Assembly (NCBI GenBank): GCA_022225965.2
Contig: JAKJXP020000070.1
Location: 124,001-188,000, forward strand
Direction: 5' to 3'
Source of the DNA: Diatrype stigma
Taxonomy: Eukaryota > Ascomycota > Sordariomycetes > Xylariales > Diatrypaceae
DNA: 64,000 bases
In this document: one piece after another, positions 24,148 to 35,946 of the stretch
Layout of the letters: every line of letters starts with the position of its first letter
How positions within the stretch are numbered: position 1 is the stretch's first letter
The notes under the pieces: generated by a model
The model's database searches: none
The model's input: only the letters and a program-made list of their open reading frames with translations
What the model was told of the DNA's origin: nothing
Program-made: the position numbers and the translations under genes

Positions 24148-27092
24148 ACCCGTGATGCAGAGCCGCCGCCCATCCAAGGCGTAGTCATAGTCGTAGTTGA
24201 TAACGCTGGCATCATCGGGACCGTGGTAATGACCATATTTTCTGGTATCAAATGCGGCATCGTGGTCTTGTCACAGACACTCGGCACCGCGTCATCGTCG
24301 TCGTCATCATTCATGTTGGTGTTGGTGCTGTTGTTGGCGAGACTGTAGCTGTGTCCCGGTGGTCCTTGAGCCTGAATGGTATCAACACCACCACCACCAC
24401 CACCACCACCACCACCACCATTACCATTACCAGTACCATCGACCTTCTCGCCCGCCGCCGCCGCCGCAGACCCAGACTGCCGGGACCCGCGATCGAGCCC
24501 GAGATCCAGCCCCAGCCCCAGCGCCGCCCGCCGCGCGGCCCTCGCCTTCCGGTGCAGCTTGCGGATGGGGCGCCAGAGGGTGCCGCGCTTGGTGTCGGCG
24601 ATGCGCTCGGCCCACAGCGGGAAGACCTCGTCGACGACGCGCCAGGCGCGGTCCACCAGCGCGCCCTGCGTCTGGGCGCACAGCTCCGCCAGCGCCACCG
24701 CCAGCGGGTGCCACTGCACGTACGTGGCGCTCCACCACCCGAACCGCGACGCGAACGGCCCGTTGCTGCTCGCCCAGTGGCTCAGCTCCATGATCGACAC
24801 CGCCGTGCGCAGCGTCGCCTCGCGGGACACGCCGCTGCTGAGCTTGTTGGGGCAGGTGCTGGGGCCGGGGCCGGGGCATGGCTCCGTTGGTGTTGATGAT
24901 GTTGGTGGTGGTGGTGTCTGGGGTGTTGGTTTTGGCCGGCTGTGAATCGTGATGGTCGTGTGGGTCATGGTGATACGGTCTTGGTCGTTGTCATTGCTGT
25001 TGCTGTTGTCATGGCTGTTATTATTACTGCTACTTCTTCTTCTATCGCCGCCAGCGGCGTTCACCTCGTCGGTCGACGCTGCCGCTGTTGCTGCCGTTCC
25101 CAGCTGCTGCTTTTCGAAACATCGCTTGCGCTCCCGCCGCCGGTGCGTCGGGTACTGCGTCGCAAGCCACAGCTTGAGGATGATGAGGCGCACGGTGAAG
25201 GAGGCGATGTAGGCGCCGACGTGGCGGGCCGGGTCGATGTCGGCCGCGCCCGCGACGAACTGCGACTCGAGATGCTGCGCGTGTGCCACCGTCTCCTCCT
25301 CGCTCGGCGGCTGCGTGTCCGCGTCCGCCGCCGCGTCCGCGCCGCCGCCACCGCCACCACCGGCGGTCCGGCCGCCCCGCCCCTTGGCCGCCATGTAGTT
25401 GAGGTACAGGAAGATGCCCGAGCTCTGGGCCGTGCTCAGGTTGAAGGTCATGTCGGTGGGGCGGCCCTCGCGCGCCTCGGCCGCGGCGCGCATCGCCGCC
25501 GGCGACGTGTCCGGGCCGAAGTCGGCGTCGTCGAGGTTCAGCGGCAGCCGCGTGTCGTAGCTGCCCCGCGCGATGATCGGCTCCGTGCCCCGGTCCTCGA
25601 CCCCGCGGATGTCCAGCACGATCAGCTGCCACCACAGCCGGCGCCGCAGCTCGGTCTCGTACGGCGACAGCGGCGAGCGGCCGGAGCCGACGGTCCACCC
25701 CCGCCCCTCGCGGTGCAGGCCCAGCGCCTGGGCCAGGCGCACGGGAAGGCTCAGCAGCGCCCACGACGCCCGCGTCCCGCTGTGGCACCGCAGGCACGCC
25801 ACGTAGATGGTCAGCGCCTGCAGCGTCTCCAGGCTCGTGCTGTTGAGGTAGTCGGCCCGCGCCAGGCTGTGCTCGAGCCCGGCCTGGAACGTCTGCACGA
25901 GCTCGGCCCGTTCGTGGCCCAGGTGTGCCATGCATGCCTCCGGCCGCAGCGTCGTTACCGCAGCATAGTAGATGGCGAAGAACAGCGCCTCCTGCTCCGG
26001 CGTGGGCATTTGCTCTGGAGGATGATGCCCCCCCGGCGACGCAGACATAGATGCCAATGCGTCCGCGAAGCGGCGCAGCGTCGCCGCTATCGTCGGCCGG
26101 TGCAGTATCTTCACGATGACGTCGAAATTGTCGAAATACACCCCCGTCAGGTACCGGACGTGGTCCGGCGGCGGGTGCGGCGCTGGTACGAGATGCCGCC
26201 CCCCGCCTGCCTGGCCTGCGCCGTACCCTGGGAGCAGACCGGCTGATATAGACAGACTTGTGGGTACGTGTGACGACGCTGTCGCCACCGCTGACTCCGG
26301 GGTCGTGCCCTCGGACGGGTTCAGCGATTCCTCCTCTTCTTCCTCGGTATCGCTCGAGTGCTCCAGCACCTGTCTGAGCCCTTCGACCTCACCACATAGG
26401 TTCGCCCAGAACTGCCCACTCAGGTACCGAGAGGATGCCCGGTCCTGCGGGTTCGGGTTGCTTGCCCCACGGTAGTAGTCGTCGTAGTCGTCGCCCCCTG
26501 CTCCTCTCTTATACGAGTCACGGAACTCCTCAAGGAAGGACTGGAGTCGGGGCTTAACAGCCGATGAGGTGGAAGAAGCGCCGCTACCGCCAGCTTTTCC
26601 AGGAGGGGAGGAGAAGCGGAGAGTCTGCTGCTGCTGCTGCTGCTGCTCCTGCTCCTTTTCCCAGACCCGTTCTCTCACCGCTCCTCCACTTCCTCCCGCA
26701 CCTCCAGCTGCCACTCCGGCTAGCTCGGTGGGGGCGATGGCGGAGTCATCCCGGTCGACAGCGTCTAGGTTCTCGATGCCGACCTTGCCAACGATGCTCT
26801 CGAGCCGGCTGAGCCGCTGCAGCAGCTCGGTGTTCTTGGTCTTCCGCGGCCTCTGGATGCGGCGACGCGCCGGGAACACGCACTCGGCGCCGGACCGGAG
26901 GCAATTATAGCACGGGTGGACCCGGTTGCAGCCCAGCTTCCGCGCGCGGCACGCCGTGCACGCTAGCGGCTTGCTCTGCTTCTGGGCGGCGGTGGACGAA
27001 GCTACCGCCGCCTTCGGCGCTCTTGTGTTTGCATTTGTGCTTGTGTTCGTGTTTGAGTTTGTGACGGCATTGGTCGGGGTGGGAGGCTCCAT
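23874..27092 (-). CDS. large Zn2Cys6 fungal transcription factor
   Basis: A single open frame of 1072 residues. A Zn2Cys6 binuclear cluster lies at about residues 45-71 (CTACRARKLGC, then CYNCLRSGAEC, spacing C-x2-C-x6-C-x5-C-x2-C-x6-C). It is followed by a basic linker (PARRRIQRPRK) and a short helical dimerisation segment (LLQRLSRLESIVGKVG). A Fungal_trans-type middle region occupies roughly 310-560 (YFDNFDVIVKILHRPT, LTIYVACLRCHSGTRASWA, RLAQALGLHREGRGW, ELRRRLWWQLIVLD). Long low-complexity tracts interrupt it: about 12 Gly near residue 900, about 19 Gln near 1000 coded by a near-perfect CAG run, and an Asn/Ser/Asp stretch near 690. The C-terminus is Trp- and acid-rich, plausibly an activation region. 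GC content and GC3 are much higher than in the flanks. It may control the neighbouring transporter/agmatinase pair; the target is unknown. Confidence 0.88.
24092..24142 (-). repeat. CAG/GCT trinucleotide repeat, about 17 units
   Basis: Near-perfect GCT triplets on the plus strand encode a polyglutamine tract of about 19 residues on the minus strand in the Zn2Cys6 protein. Likely length-polymorphic. Confidence 0.9.
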
Positions 27093-28049
27093 TTTGTCTG
27101 ATGATCAATCATCCCTTGCTTGTTGTTTTGGAACTTACTCATCCAATTATTCATACAACGGGGTTTATCCGCGCTGTATTTCTCGGGTAGCCTCACATCT
27201 CAATCGTTATGTTTTGTCCGTGTAGGGCTGAGGAAGAAACTTCGATGCTGTCATGGGCTGAAAGTTCGAGGCATACGCTAAGCCTTTAGCGGGGGCTGGG
27301 CTGGCGGGTTAGCATCGGCAGGCACTAGGCAGCAGCAGCACCTGGACAGTCTCAACTTCCCAAGATACCCTTTTAAGGTATCAGTAGACAAACTCCCTTT
27401 CAGCCGTCCCGACCGATCCTTCAGGTTTAACCTTCATACCGGCCATCAATACGGACGGAGCTACGATAAGGTTTGGTAAGCAATAAGTAATTCGGCTCAT
27501 TATCCTCTCAACCTGAACTCTTCTACTAGTTCCTATACCACCGTAGCTGTCATTCAATCGACAAATACGCCAACTAGCTTCCCAACCATCGTGATATTTA
27601 CCATCCCAATGATACCTATGGTCTCCGAACTTCCTGCGCATTGGAGGGTCTACCAAGGTCGGCGTCGATGTCACTAATATCTTGGACTACCTCGCTATTA
27701 TTGACATATTATATTGTTTTACTTGAAACACTCTCATCTTCAAATTGGTTCAGAAAGGTTGTGGCCGGTCCGCTATCTCCACGCCACCTACGAAACGTTC
27801 TCGCAGCCAGTTACTAAATCTATAAATCAAACGAGGTGGCGTATTAGGGAGCACGGCTTTGTAATAGTTCAACGCCAACACTCATAAAAAAGAAGTCGAT
27901 AGGAGATGAGTGTTGTAGAAATCAAGAAAGCGTCCATCAAATCGCCCTTGCATGGACATATCCAAGTTGATAACATTCCCATTCACTTTCGGGCTAGAAA
28001 AGTAGACGTGCATCGAAAAGTTGTATTCGTTGGAAGGCTGTAACGAAGA
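27093..28049. other. intergenic region, no supported gene
   Basis: Upstream of the Zn2Cys6 gene and downstream of the MFS gene. The longest frame (27674-27381, minus) starts with GTG, has an internal ATG and no recognisable domain, so I do not call it. Confidence 0.5.
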
Positions 28050-29815
28050 CTAAGCGTATTCTTTGATCGGCCGGGGGTCAAATTGCCTCGCCGCATAGTG
28101 CCTATACCGTTTGGCGTGCTGGAACCGCCATTGCTTCCCTTTCCAAATGAACACGAAAGCAAAAAGCAGAACCGCCGAGCCAATGGCACCAATTGTGTTG
28201 AAGACGTTGGACATGCCAACGGCAGCGATCCAAGGTGTCATGGCGAAGACAAAGACAGTGCTTAGGGTGTTCCTCGAGAAGGTGAGAGCCACAAGGGCGT
28301 CGCCGACGAGCTGTGGTGTGCTTGATATCAGCATTTTAAACAATTGACACTGATGGTGAACACGAAAAAACGAAACAACGGCCATCTTACCTCATTATAC
28401 GCATCCAACATATATGTCAATGAGACGCTCGAAATCGGACCCTGTCCGAAATGGGTGACAGCCGTGGCAAAGGCGACAGAAACCCACGACTGCCCTCCCT
28501 GGAGGGCATAGCCGAACCAGAACGGGCCAGAAACCTGGAAGGGAATGAACGGCACAAGCGCCCAGAGCCGCATTTCCGGTTCGTAGATGCCGTTGTTCCG
28601 CTTAGCAAGCTTCAGGACCAGCCAGTCGCTGATCGGCCCGCCGACGAGCGCACCTATCGTATTTCCGATAAAAGGGGCTAGATGCATCAGCCCAATTTGG
28701 GTAGAATCGAAGTTGTAGGGCGGATCCAGCATGTATGTGCTTTGGGCGGCGCTCATAACCGTGCTCCAGGAGAGGAGGATGGCATACACTAGGCAGATAT
28801 ATCCGACTCCAGGGATGGTGAACATTATCAAGAAGGGCTGGTAGGCATGCCTTGCAAAAAGGGTCCACGGCCCTTTGGTGGTGGTGGTGAGTGCTAGCAT
28901 CTCCCAGTATGATTTTCGAGGGATGGAACGATCGATCTCTACAGCAGTACCGGTTTGAAAGGGGGACTCGCCCACTTTGTTCTCGGGGGTTTTCAGCGTG
29001 CTGGACGGTCTGGTCTTCTCGTCGACCTTTCCAACATCCACGCTGCTCGCTTCCCGACCCCCTTCGTCAAGATATCTGCCCGGGATGACCTCGGCCCCGG
29101 CCCAGTTGAACTTCGACTCCTCGAACCCCAGTATCATGACGACCGTCTCCAGCGCGAACAGGATGGCGCACCACCACCAGACCCAGCGCCACCCCTGCGA
29201 GGCCGTGATGAAGCCCGCGGCCACGGGCGCCAGGCTGCCGCCGAAGCTGGCGGACCAGACGTAGATGGAGTTCATCAGCCCGCGCTGGTGCACGAAGAAG
29301 ACGTCGGTGACGGTCATCTGCACCATGCACTCGCCCAGCGACCCCAGCCAGCACTGGACGGCGTTGACGCCCCACCAGTCGGCCGCCGTCCGGGTCCGCG
29401 CCGCCCAGACCATCACGCCCAGCTGCGCGGCGCAGCTGAGCACGTAGACGGGCCGCAGCCCGTACTTGAGCGCGAACGGCATCAGCGTGAAGCCGCCCAG
29501 CGCCAGCGTCGCGCACCCGATCGCGTACGTGTCGTTGAGCAGCTCGTCGCCGAAGCGCAGCTCGGCGCCCATCGGGCCCCAGGTCGGCGTCGTGGCCGAC
29601 ACCTGCGCCGAGACCAGCAGGGCGAAGAAGGCCGCGAGCCCGAAGTTGAGGCGCTTCCGCCACTGCGGCCAGTTCAGCGGGTCGTTGGGGTTGGAGGTCG
29701 GGCGGGGCTGCAGGATGATGTCGGCGCTGCGGTCCGGGTTCAGGTGTTCGAGCCGCACAGTCCCCGGCGGCCATTGGGGGTCGCTCCAGGTAGCATCTAT
29801 CACGGTTGCATTCAT
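28050..29815 (-). CDS. MFS transporter, DHA1/Hol1-like (polyamine or drug type)
   Basis: Two exons (29815-28391, 28310-28050) encode 561 residues. The cytosolic N-terminus ends in NDPLNWPQWRKRLNFG, the signature that precedes helix 1 in the fungal DHA1 subfamily containing yeast Hol1. Twelve hydrophobic segments are arranged 6+6 around a charged loop (RYLDEGGREASSVDVGKVDE). Conserved motifs include GGSLAPVAAGFI in helix 5, GWRWVWWW, and IGALVGGPISDWLVLKLAKR between helices 7 and 8. The last exon holds the final two helices and a basic tail. Yeast Hol1 imports polyamines and related cations, and here the gene diverges from an agmatinase-type enzyme, so uptake of agmatine, putrescine or another guanidino compound is a reasonable inference. 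A TATATAGA on the minus strand lies about 120 bases before the ATG. Confidence 0.88.
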
Positions 29816-30509
29816 ACTGCTGTGCGTCCGGGAGACAGACGGCCAGGGTCAAATTTTCTGCGTTAGGTAATGTTCTTAGAGACTGTCGGGTTGAAAAGGG
29901 CGACGAGGCCATGTTCAAGATTTGGCATTATCTATATAACTAGAGTATATCTACAGCTGTAGTTGCAGTAGCAGTCTGGTTATCTGGTTGGGCCTTCGAG
30001 AAGGCCATTGAGCTCACGGAGGTAACCATTGGATATGGGACCGATCACTCTACATACGCTCTCGTCGATGTGAACCAGTGATATGAACATCTTTAAACGG
30101 TGAGTGTAACATCCGTCAACTGCAGGCTGATAAGGTAGGAGTCCGCGTCGTGCTTCACACACCATCACGATCAAGATGAGAATTGACCCTAACTCCTAGA
30201 AAGGAGACTTCATCGGCAACCTTATCATCGGCCCCAGGGTTTCTGTTTTGGGGCTGCTCGGGTCTCGGATACCCACAGTTTCCGTCCCATGGGGTCGGCT
30301 TTGCCTGCAAGCTTATCTCAGCCTCCACTGGGAGTGCTACCCCAGCTGATGACTGGACTGATAAGCACCATCACCTGTGCTTATGCTACGAGGATCGGGG
30401 GTATATCTTTTGCTTCAACTAGATTTTCTCCCTTGCACTCTTAACTGATAGCTTGTCAGACTGGGCTTATCTGGTGTATCTGAAAATACTCACCTCTCTA
30501 CCTACCTAG
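29816..30509. promoter_or_regulatory. bidirectional promoter with eight GATA-factor sites
   Basis: Between the MFS gene (minus) and the agmatinase gene (plus). HGATAR sequences on either strand occur at 29928-29933, 29980-29985, 30128-30133, 30222-30227, 30313-30318, 30359-30364, 30446-30451 and 30467-30472. Roughly two would be expected by chance in 694 bases. GATA factors of the AreA/Nit2 family bind such sites in filamentous fungi to activate nitrogen-scavenging genes, so nitrogen-catabolite control of both genes is inferred. No coding gene is visible inside. Confidence 0.6.
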
Positions 30510-31801
30510 ATGTCGAGCTTCTTTCTTTGCCTTCTCGTGGCAGTGAGCCAAGCCCGCGAGATCATATTCCCCCCAGTTGCCGCGATACAAGGGAGTTCTG
30601 GGCAAGTCCCGGTCCAGCTCGGCACTGACCTAGATGATGACGTCGACTTGAGTACGGATCCCGTCGGCGGTCTTACCTCTTTTGCCCATCTGCCGTACGT
30701 GCCGTGCTTTGGGCCCAAGTCCGACGACGAGACGGAGAAGTACGACATCGCGATTCTAGGAGCGCCGTTCGACACGGCAACGTCGTACCGTCCCGGCGCC
30801 CGCTTCGGGCCCCACGGCATCCGTGATGGTTCGCGGCGGGTTCGGCCCCCGCATTCGTGGAGTGTCTATACTGGCCGAAACCGGTTCGAAGAGTGGGCGA
30901 AGCTCGTCGACTGTGGCGATGCGCCATTAACATTCGTAGACAACACCGTAGCTCTTAAACAGCTCGTCAAAGCACACAAGGTCTGTCAAGCCAGTAGACT
31001 TGCTGGTCACGGAGCGCATTGTTGAAGATTGTTTTCTCTATATATAGATAGTCTCGGGACGGCTGGCAAACAATGCCTCGATCGCCACCATTCCTCGAAT
31101 CATGATGCTAGGGGGTGACCATACCATCACGTTAGCTGCTCTACGCTCCACCTTCGAGCGGTGGGGGATAGTCAATGTCATCCACTTCGACTCGCATATC
31201 GATACGTGGAACCCCAGGCTCCGCGGCGGAGGCGTGACCGAGTACGCCTCTGTCAACCACGGGACGTTTCTCCACATTGCCCACGAAGAAGGCTTGATAT
31301 CGAACGACTCGTCTATTCACGCCGGCATCCGCGCGCCACTTGGAACGCGTCGGAAGGACCTGGACAACGATGCGCATTGCGGATTCGACATTGTCACGGC
31401 CAGGGATATCGACGAGCTTGGAGCTAAGGGGGTCATTCAAAAGCTGAAAGATCGAGTCGGGGACGGGAAAGTGTATATCACCGTGGACATTGACGTTTTG
31501 GATCCTGTGAGAAACCCAGTTCTTCCCGTCTCCCATCTCCCGTCTCCTGTCCCGCCGACTTACTGACCCCCCTTACTCCCACCAGGCATACGCGCCGGCC
31601 ACTGGTACCGCCGAGCCAGGGGGCTGGACAACCCGTGAGCTTCTCACCATCCTGGATGGACTCGTCGGATTGCAGGTAATCGGGGCCGATGTAGTGGAAG
31701 TGGCCCCGGCCTACGATAATAAGGGCGAGACAACGTGTCTGGCTGCGGCCGAAGTCGCCCGGAGTCTCATTGGGTTGATGGTGGCAGTTCCGGTTGTTTG
31801 A
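30510..31801 (+). CDS. secreted agmatinase-type ureohydrolase
   Basis: Three exons (30510-30980, 31048-31506, 31586-31801), 381 residues. The first 16 residues (MSSFFLCLLVAVSQAR) look like a signal peptide, so the enzyme may act in the secretory path or outside the cell. The ureohydrolase core is complete: GAPFDTATSYRPGARFGP, manganese ligands in GGDHTIT, in HFDSHIDTW (D-x-H-x-D) and in ITVDIDVLDP (D-x-D). The substrate-side segments AYAPATGTAEPGGWT and GADVVEVAPAYD are also present. These match agmatinases and guanidinobutyrases, which release urea from guanidino compounds; arginase is less likely because of the GTAEPGG loop. DSH replaces the commoner DAH in the second motif. The divergent MFS partner and the GATA-rich promoter point to nitrogen or polyamine acquisition. 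The donor at 30981 (GTCTGT) is weak but frame and homology require it. Confidence 0.9.
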
Positions 31802-32351
31802 CCCCCACAGCCACGACACTTGGCGGGGACAACGATGGCCCCCGCGCGGTAGATGATAAGGGTCGAAAGGTAAGTACCTACCTGGTATGTAGCCTATGAC
31901 CTAGTACCTATTGTACATACCTAGGCGGAAGTTAGCCCTAGCGTTGCAGCGACCCACCGCCCTATAGAAAGATAGAAAGGGGTTGGAGCAGCATCAAGCT
32001 TTCCAGGAAACAACTACATAGTCCAGACCGCATATCTATAGTTGGGTTATAGCCAACCTGCCAAGATGTTGGTTCTGAACTTCTGATGATAACATCCATC
32101 CAATCCATCCAATCCATCCATGGATACCTCTGGAACCTACATACCTGCTATAAGCACTAGTTCCCCCTAGGCTTAGCGCATAGAATATTGCGAAACAAGC
32201 TTGAGCTTCTACTCATCTAAGTGAGGCTTGAGCGGGCTCAAGCAGGCCAAGTTCTAAATATGGCATCCTCCATACTGCATGCCATATTCTATGGAAGTAT
32301 GAAGACCGCTTTGTCTATCCATCTGCACTCCGAATATCAAGTTTCTTACAA
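31802..32351. other. intergenic region with TACC/GGTA microsatellite
   Basis: Contains GGTAAGTACCTACC-type repeats near 31868-31926 and a (ATCC)n run near 32094-32120. It also serves as promoter for the second Zn2Cys6 gene. No gene seen. Confidence 0.5.
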
Positions 32352-34303
32352 ATGGTCGGCGTCGCTGGAAAGTCGCAGGCTTGCAATAACTGCAGGCAGC
32401 GAAGAGCAAAGGTACGCGTATCCAGAGGCAAAGGGGTTCACTGTTCTGGCACATCTAATAGTAGCATCAACCATCAACCTTGTTTAGCTAACTAAAAGCC
32501 TTGACTAGTGCGACTTGAGGCGACCATCTTGCCTGAAGTGCATCAAGTCCAAGCGGGAATGTACTGGTTATGACCGGGATGTCATTTTTGTCAACAGGAC
32601 CCCCTCCAGCCCGTCGACCACCGCGACGTCGGTGCTGTCCGAGCTCCGGGCTCAGCAACTACGGAAAGACACCCTGGTCACCCCGAGGGTAGAGGCTGAC
32701 CTGCATCGCTTATTCTCCAATTCTTCGCGTCATAGTCAAGAATTTCGGAAGTACGCTGTCGAGTTGCTGGAGGCCACCTATCTCCCGAAGCAGTCGGTCT
32801 CGAGCAGTTCCAATGCGGAGAATAGCGAGGGGAGTTTCTCGTGGGCATACCACCTGACAGATCTAACTGGTCCTAGCAAATCGCTGGACACTTCTGTCTT
32901 CGCGTTCTGCCTGGCTCAGCTGCATTTCACCGGCACAGGCAATGCTTCGCTTTACCAGTGCCTCGATCAATACAATACCGCTCTGCAGTATCTGTATTCC
33001 GATCTAGACGACCCAGAAAAGAGGGTTCAGGAGGAAACACTAGCCGCTATCGTAGTACTATCGACATGTGAGGTATGTGCAGAACACCCGGGAAGTGCCT
33101 TGACGAGGTTGAGCTCTAAGCTCGAGTGCTACGTAGCGCATTCCCTAGTCTTACGCAGTAGCTCAAATGCAGCATTACTGACGGATAATCCTTCAGCTCT
33201 TTGTATGTCCCGCGGAAAATGGCTGGGGCGTCCACGCTCGCGGCATCGCAGAGATCCTTCGACTGCGTGATCCGGGAATGGCGCGCACTCCGGCGTGGCG
33301 GCACTTGTTCTCGCGCATGCGGATTGTCTGCGTAAGTCTGGTTGCCATATCTTGCTATTTTCGCGTCTAATGCTTCTAGTAGACCCTCGAGGCTCTGTCG
33401 AAGCGACAAGCTAAGATCCTCGAGAACGATATATGGCGGCAGATTGTAACCGAGTCCGGCTTCAACGGCGCTCTTGACGAGGTGTATCGGATGACCGCAG
33501 ACATTCCCGCTATTCTCGAACGTGCAGTTGGTCTTCCTTCTATCGGCGATCATAGTAGTCTGCTGAAAGAGGCGGCAGCCACCACGCAATCGATTCTGGC
33601 TATGGTAAAGTCATTTGAAACCTGGTATGATGGGTTCTGCAAAGCATCGCAAACTCATCGATTCTGGTCGGTACCAAGCTGTGCGACGAATCCGGCCGAT
33701 ATCGATCCTTCGAACAAGGTTTTCCCGTTATGCTTCATGTTCGAATCCCTCAGTGTCGCAGTGACCGTCGTCATGTGCTGGTCGGTAGCCGCGCAGTTGT
33801 ATAGCAATGTCATACAGATCTACGACCTTGTCCAGGAAAGACTGGGTCGTCACATCGAACTCGGATTTATCCTAGCTCAAGCGGCCCCCCCTGAGGTTGA
33901 TGCGGCGAGTCCGTTAGGAGCCTCAAGTCAGAGCACCCTATTGCCCACCACAGAAAAGATTCGCTCAATACAAATACAGGATATCCGAACCGAGGGAGCA
34001 AGGATGGCGCGCTACGTATGCCAGTCATTGGAGTATTTCCATCGGATAGAGATGGGAACATATGGTGGTCATGCCGCGACCTACCCTATTTGGAGTGCGC
34101 GGCAATATTTCCGGCTGCATCCTGGCCATGAGCGCGAGTGGTCATGGTTACGAAACATACATAAGATGGAAGGCCCTGGGACACGTTGGGGACTGTCGAT
34201 GATGACATTTGAGGACATTGTCGAGCCATTGGGTGGCTGGTCTAGACTCAAGATAAGGCTTCAGCAGAATCTTGCCTGGGGAACCTCTCGACAGCAACCC
34301 TAA
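32352..34303 (+). CDS. Zn2Cys6 transcription factor with Fungal_trans_2-type region
   Basis: Four exons (32352-32411, 32509-33072, 33197-33331, 33383-34303), 559 residues. The zinc cluster straddles the first intron, CNNCRQRRAK joined to CDLRRPSCLKCIKSKREC, giving C-x2-C-x6-C-x6-C-x2-C-x6-C at residues 11-35. The rest reads as the fungal-specific regulatory region 2 type: FAFCLAQLHFTGTGNAS, ENGWGVHARGIAEILRLRD, LSKRQAKILENDIWRQI and YVCQSLEYFHRIEMGTYGG. This class regulates secondary metabolism and catabolic genes. It lies between the agmatinase and the polyketide-region transporter, so it may serve either; the tandem order with the MFS, reductase and synthase genes favours the polyketide cluster. 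An open frame read from 32515 alone would miss the zinc cluster's first half. Confidence 0.86.
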
Positions 34304-35946
34304 CCCGTCGAAATGGTACGCATGGTGTACGCCCCGAGAGCCAGGTGAGCAATACCGAGTAAGGTTGGTATTCAGCCAGTATCATGTAAAGTATGTTCTT
34401 AGTAGGGTTGCATTGATACCACACAGTTGGGTTACACTTCTCAGGGTCATGGTGAATCCCGGACCGGTTACCTATGACGATAGGTATTCGGCGGGCTGAG
34501 TGGGTACATTAGTTATTGAAGCATGTCCCGCCATCGCGGCGCAAGTAGGGACCTCACGTGCGAAGGCACAAAATATTTCAATGAAAAAGGGACGGGCGAA
34601 GAAACATAGAAATCAGAATGAATAAAAATAAAAATAAAAATAAACGCCCCAATAACTACTGGATTTCAAACCCCTATCATCGAAAGATTTACCTTACTTC
34701 CTCCTTATTCAGCCCTTACAAAATGCTGTGTTTCGATGACGGCAGTTTTGGTGTGGCGCGATCAACAATTCTTTGTAAGGATATCGAGAACGAGCTATTG
34801 CTCCACCACTTTAGCTTGGTGAATTGGTTTGTGCATTGGTTTCTTATTTTGATATTTAACTTCTGCTATATAGGTCCATGAGATGCCGGACTTCAACCAT
34901 CTGTATTATACGACTACGTATCTACTGAACAATGCGCTGTAGTAGCCAAAGTCATTACTACTGGTACGGCGTTGGTCAGCCACCTATCCACTACGCTACC
35001 CTTTTTCCTGGGAACAAAAGACCAGAATCGACAAGTCAGCCAACCTGCAGACTATCGAGGTAGACATCTAGACTGTAACAACTACCCGCCGACATTAGAT
35101 CCCTCGTACAGATGGAGATTCACCAATTCCCGGGCCGTAGCAACGGATAACATCGCCGGTGAGGCTCGTGATGGCTTCGTAAGGCAGCAGGGAATAGCGT
35201 ATAGATGGTACTCTATATGGGCCACAATCGCAGCGGTTTCATGAATAACTTACATGTGTACATGCCCACCTAGTGTCCAAACACTCCGCAAGTTCAGCTG
35301 CAAATTGGGCCAACCAGACGCCACCTAGATTATGTAACTAGGTATTGACTGACCCTTGGGCCATTACATCGGCCCTACCTATGCTGACATATTGTTAGTG
35401 CCGCAACGCAGATTACCAGAAAGGAACTACCTATATGATTGGACCGGATGGGCGACCTTCCCGAACCCGGCTAAACATGAAAAATTTACTCGGAATACCA
35501 CCCTGTTGAAGTGTCGGGCGTTCCCGTAATAACTGCCTACCTAACTACCTCTTAGGTCAGCCAGGTAGGTTTCCACATGTATGAAATATGTATGTAGTCA
35601 GCAAGGTGACACCGACTTAAAACCCTGGATCCTTGCTCCTTTAGCTCTCCCGGAATGTTAATCACGCCAATGCAAGCCAACCTGCGCCAACGCGGCTTCT
35701 ATCCACGCCAAGCTTTTCCCTTCGAAAGATGGTACCGAACACGGACTAGCGCCTTATATGGGTTGACTAATTGCTGGCCGATGATTAATACCCCTATATG
35801 CATATGTTATGTATATATACGGCAGCATATAACTACGGTAGGTAGCCATGCCGCGCCTTGGAGATTCCCTCTTTCGTTGACCACCAACTTTGCAACGACT
35901 CTTTTTAGCCTATCGCCTTCATCATCTTCTTGTTCTTTTCGCCAGG
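34304..35946. other. intergenic region, no supported gene
   Basis: Short frames only. It contains an (AATAAA)n stretch at about 34619-34646 and scattered TACC units, and ends with the leader of the MFS gene at 35947. Confidence 0.5.

Noticed and set aside
24942..26246. 434-codon open frame antisense to the large Zn2Cys6 gene, and its shorter companions (24252-24896, 24359-24793, 25935-25042)
   Set aside because: Stop-free only because the regulator gene is very GC-rich; Arg/Ala/Val-rich translation with no domain, whereas the minus frame has a full zinc cluster and regulatory domain.
27381..27674. Minus-strand 97-codon frame between the Zn2Cys6 and MFS genes
   Set aside because: Begins with GTG, no domain, no splice or promoter support.
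28955..29918. Long open frames on both strands overlapping the MFS gene
   Set aside because: Arg/Pro/Gly-rich shadows of GC-rich codons; the MFS frame explains the region.
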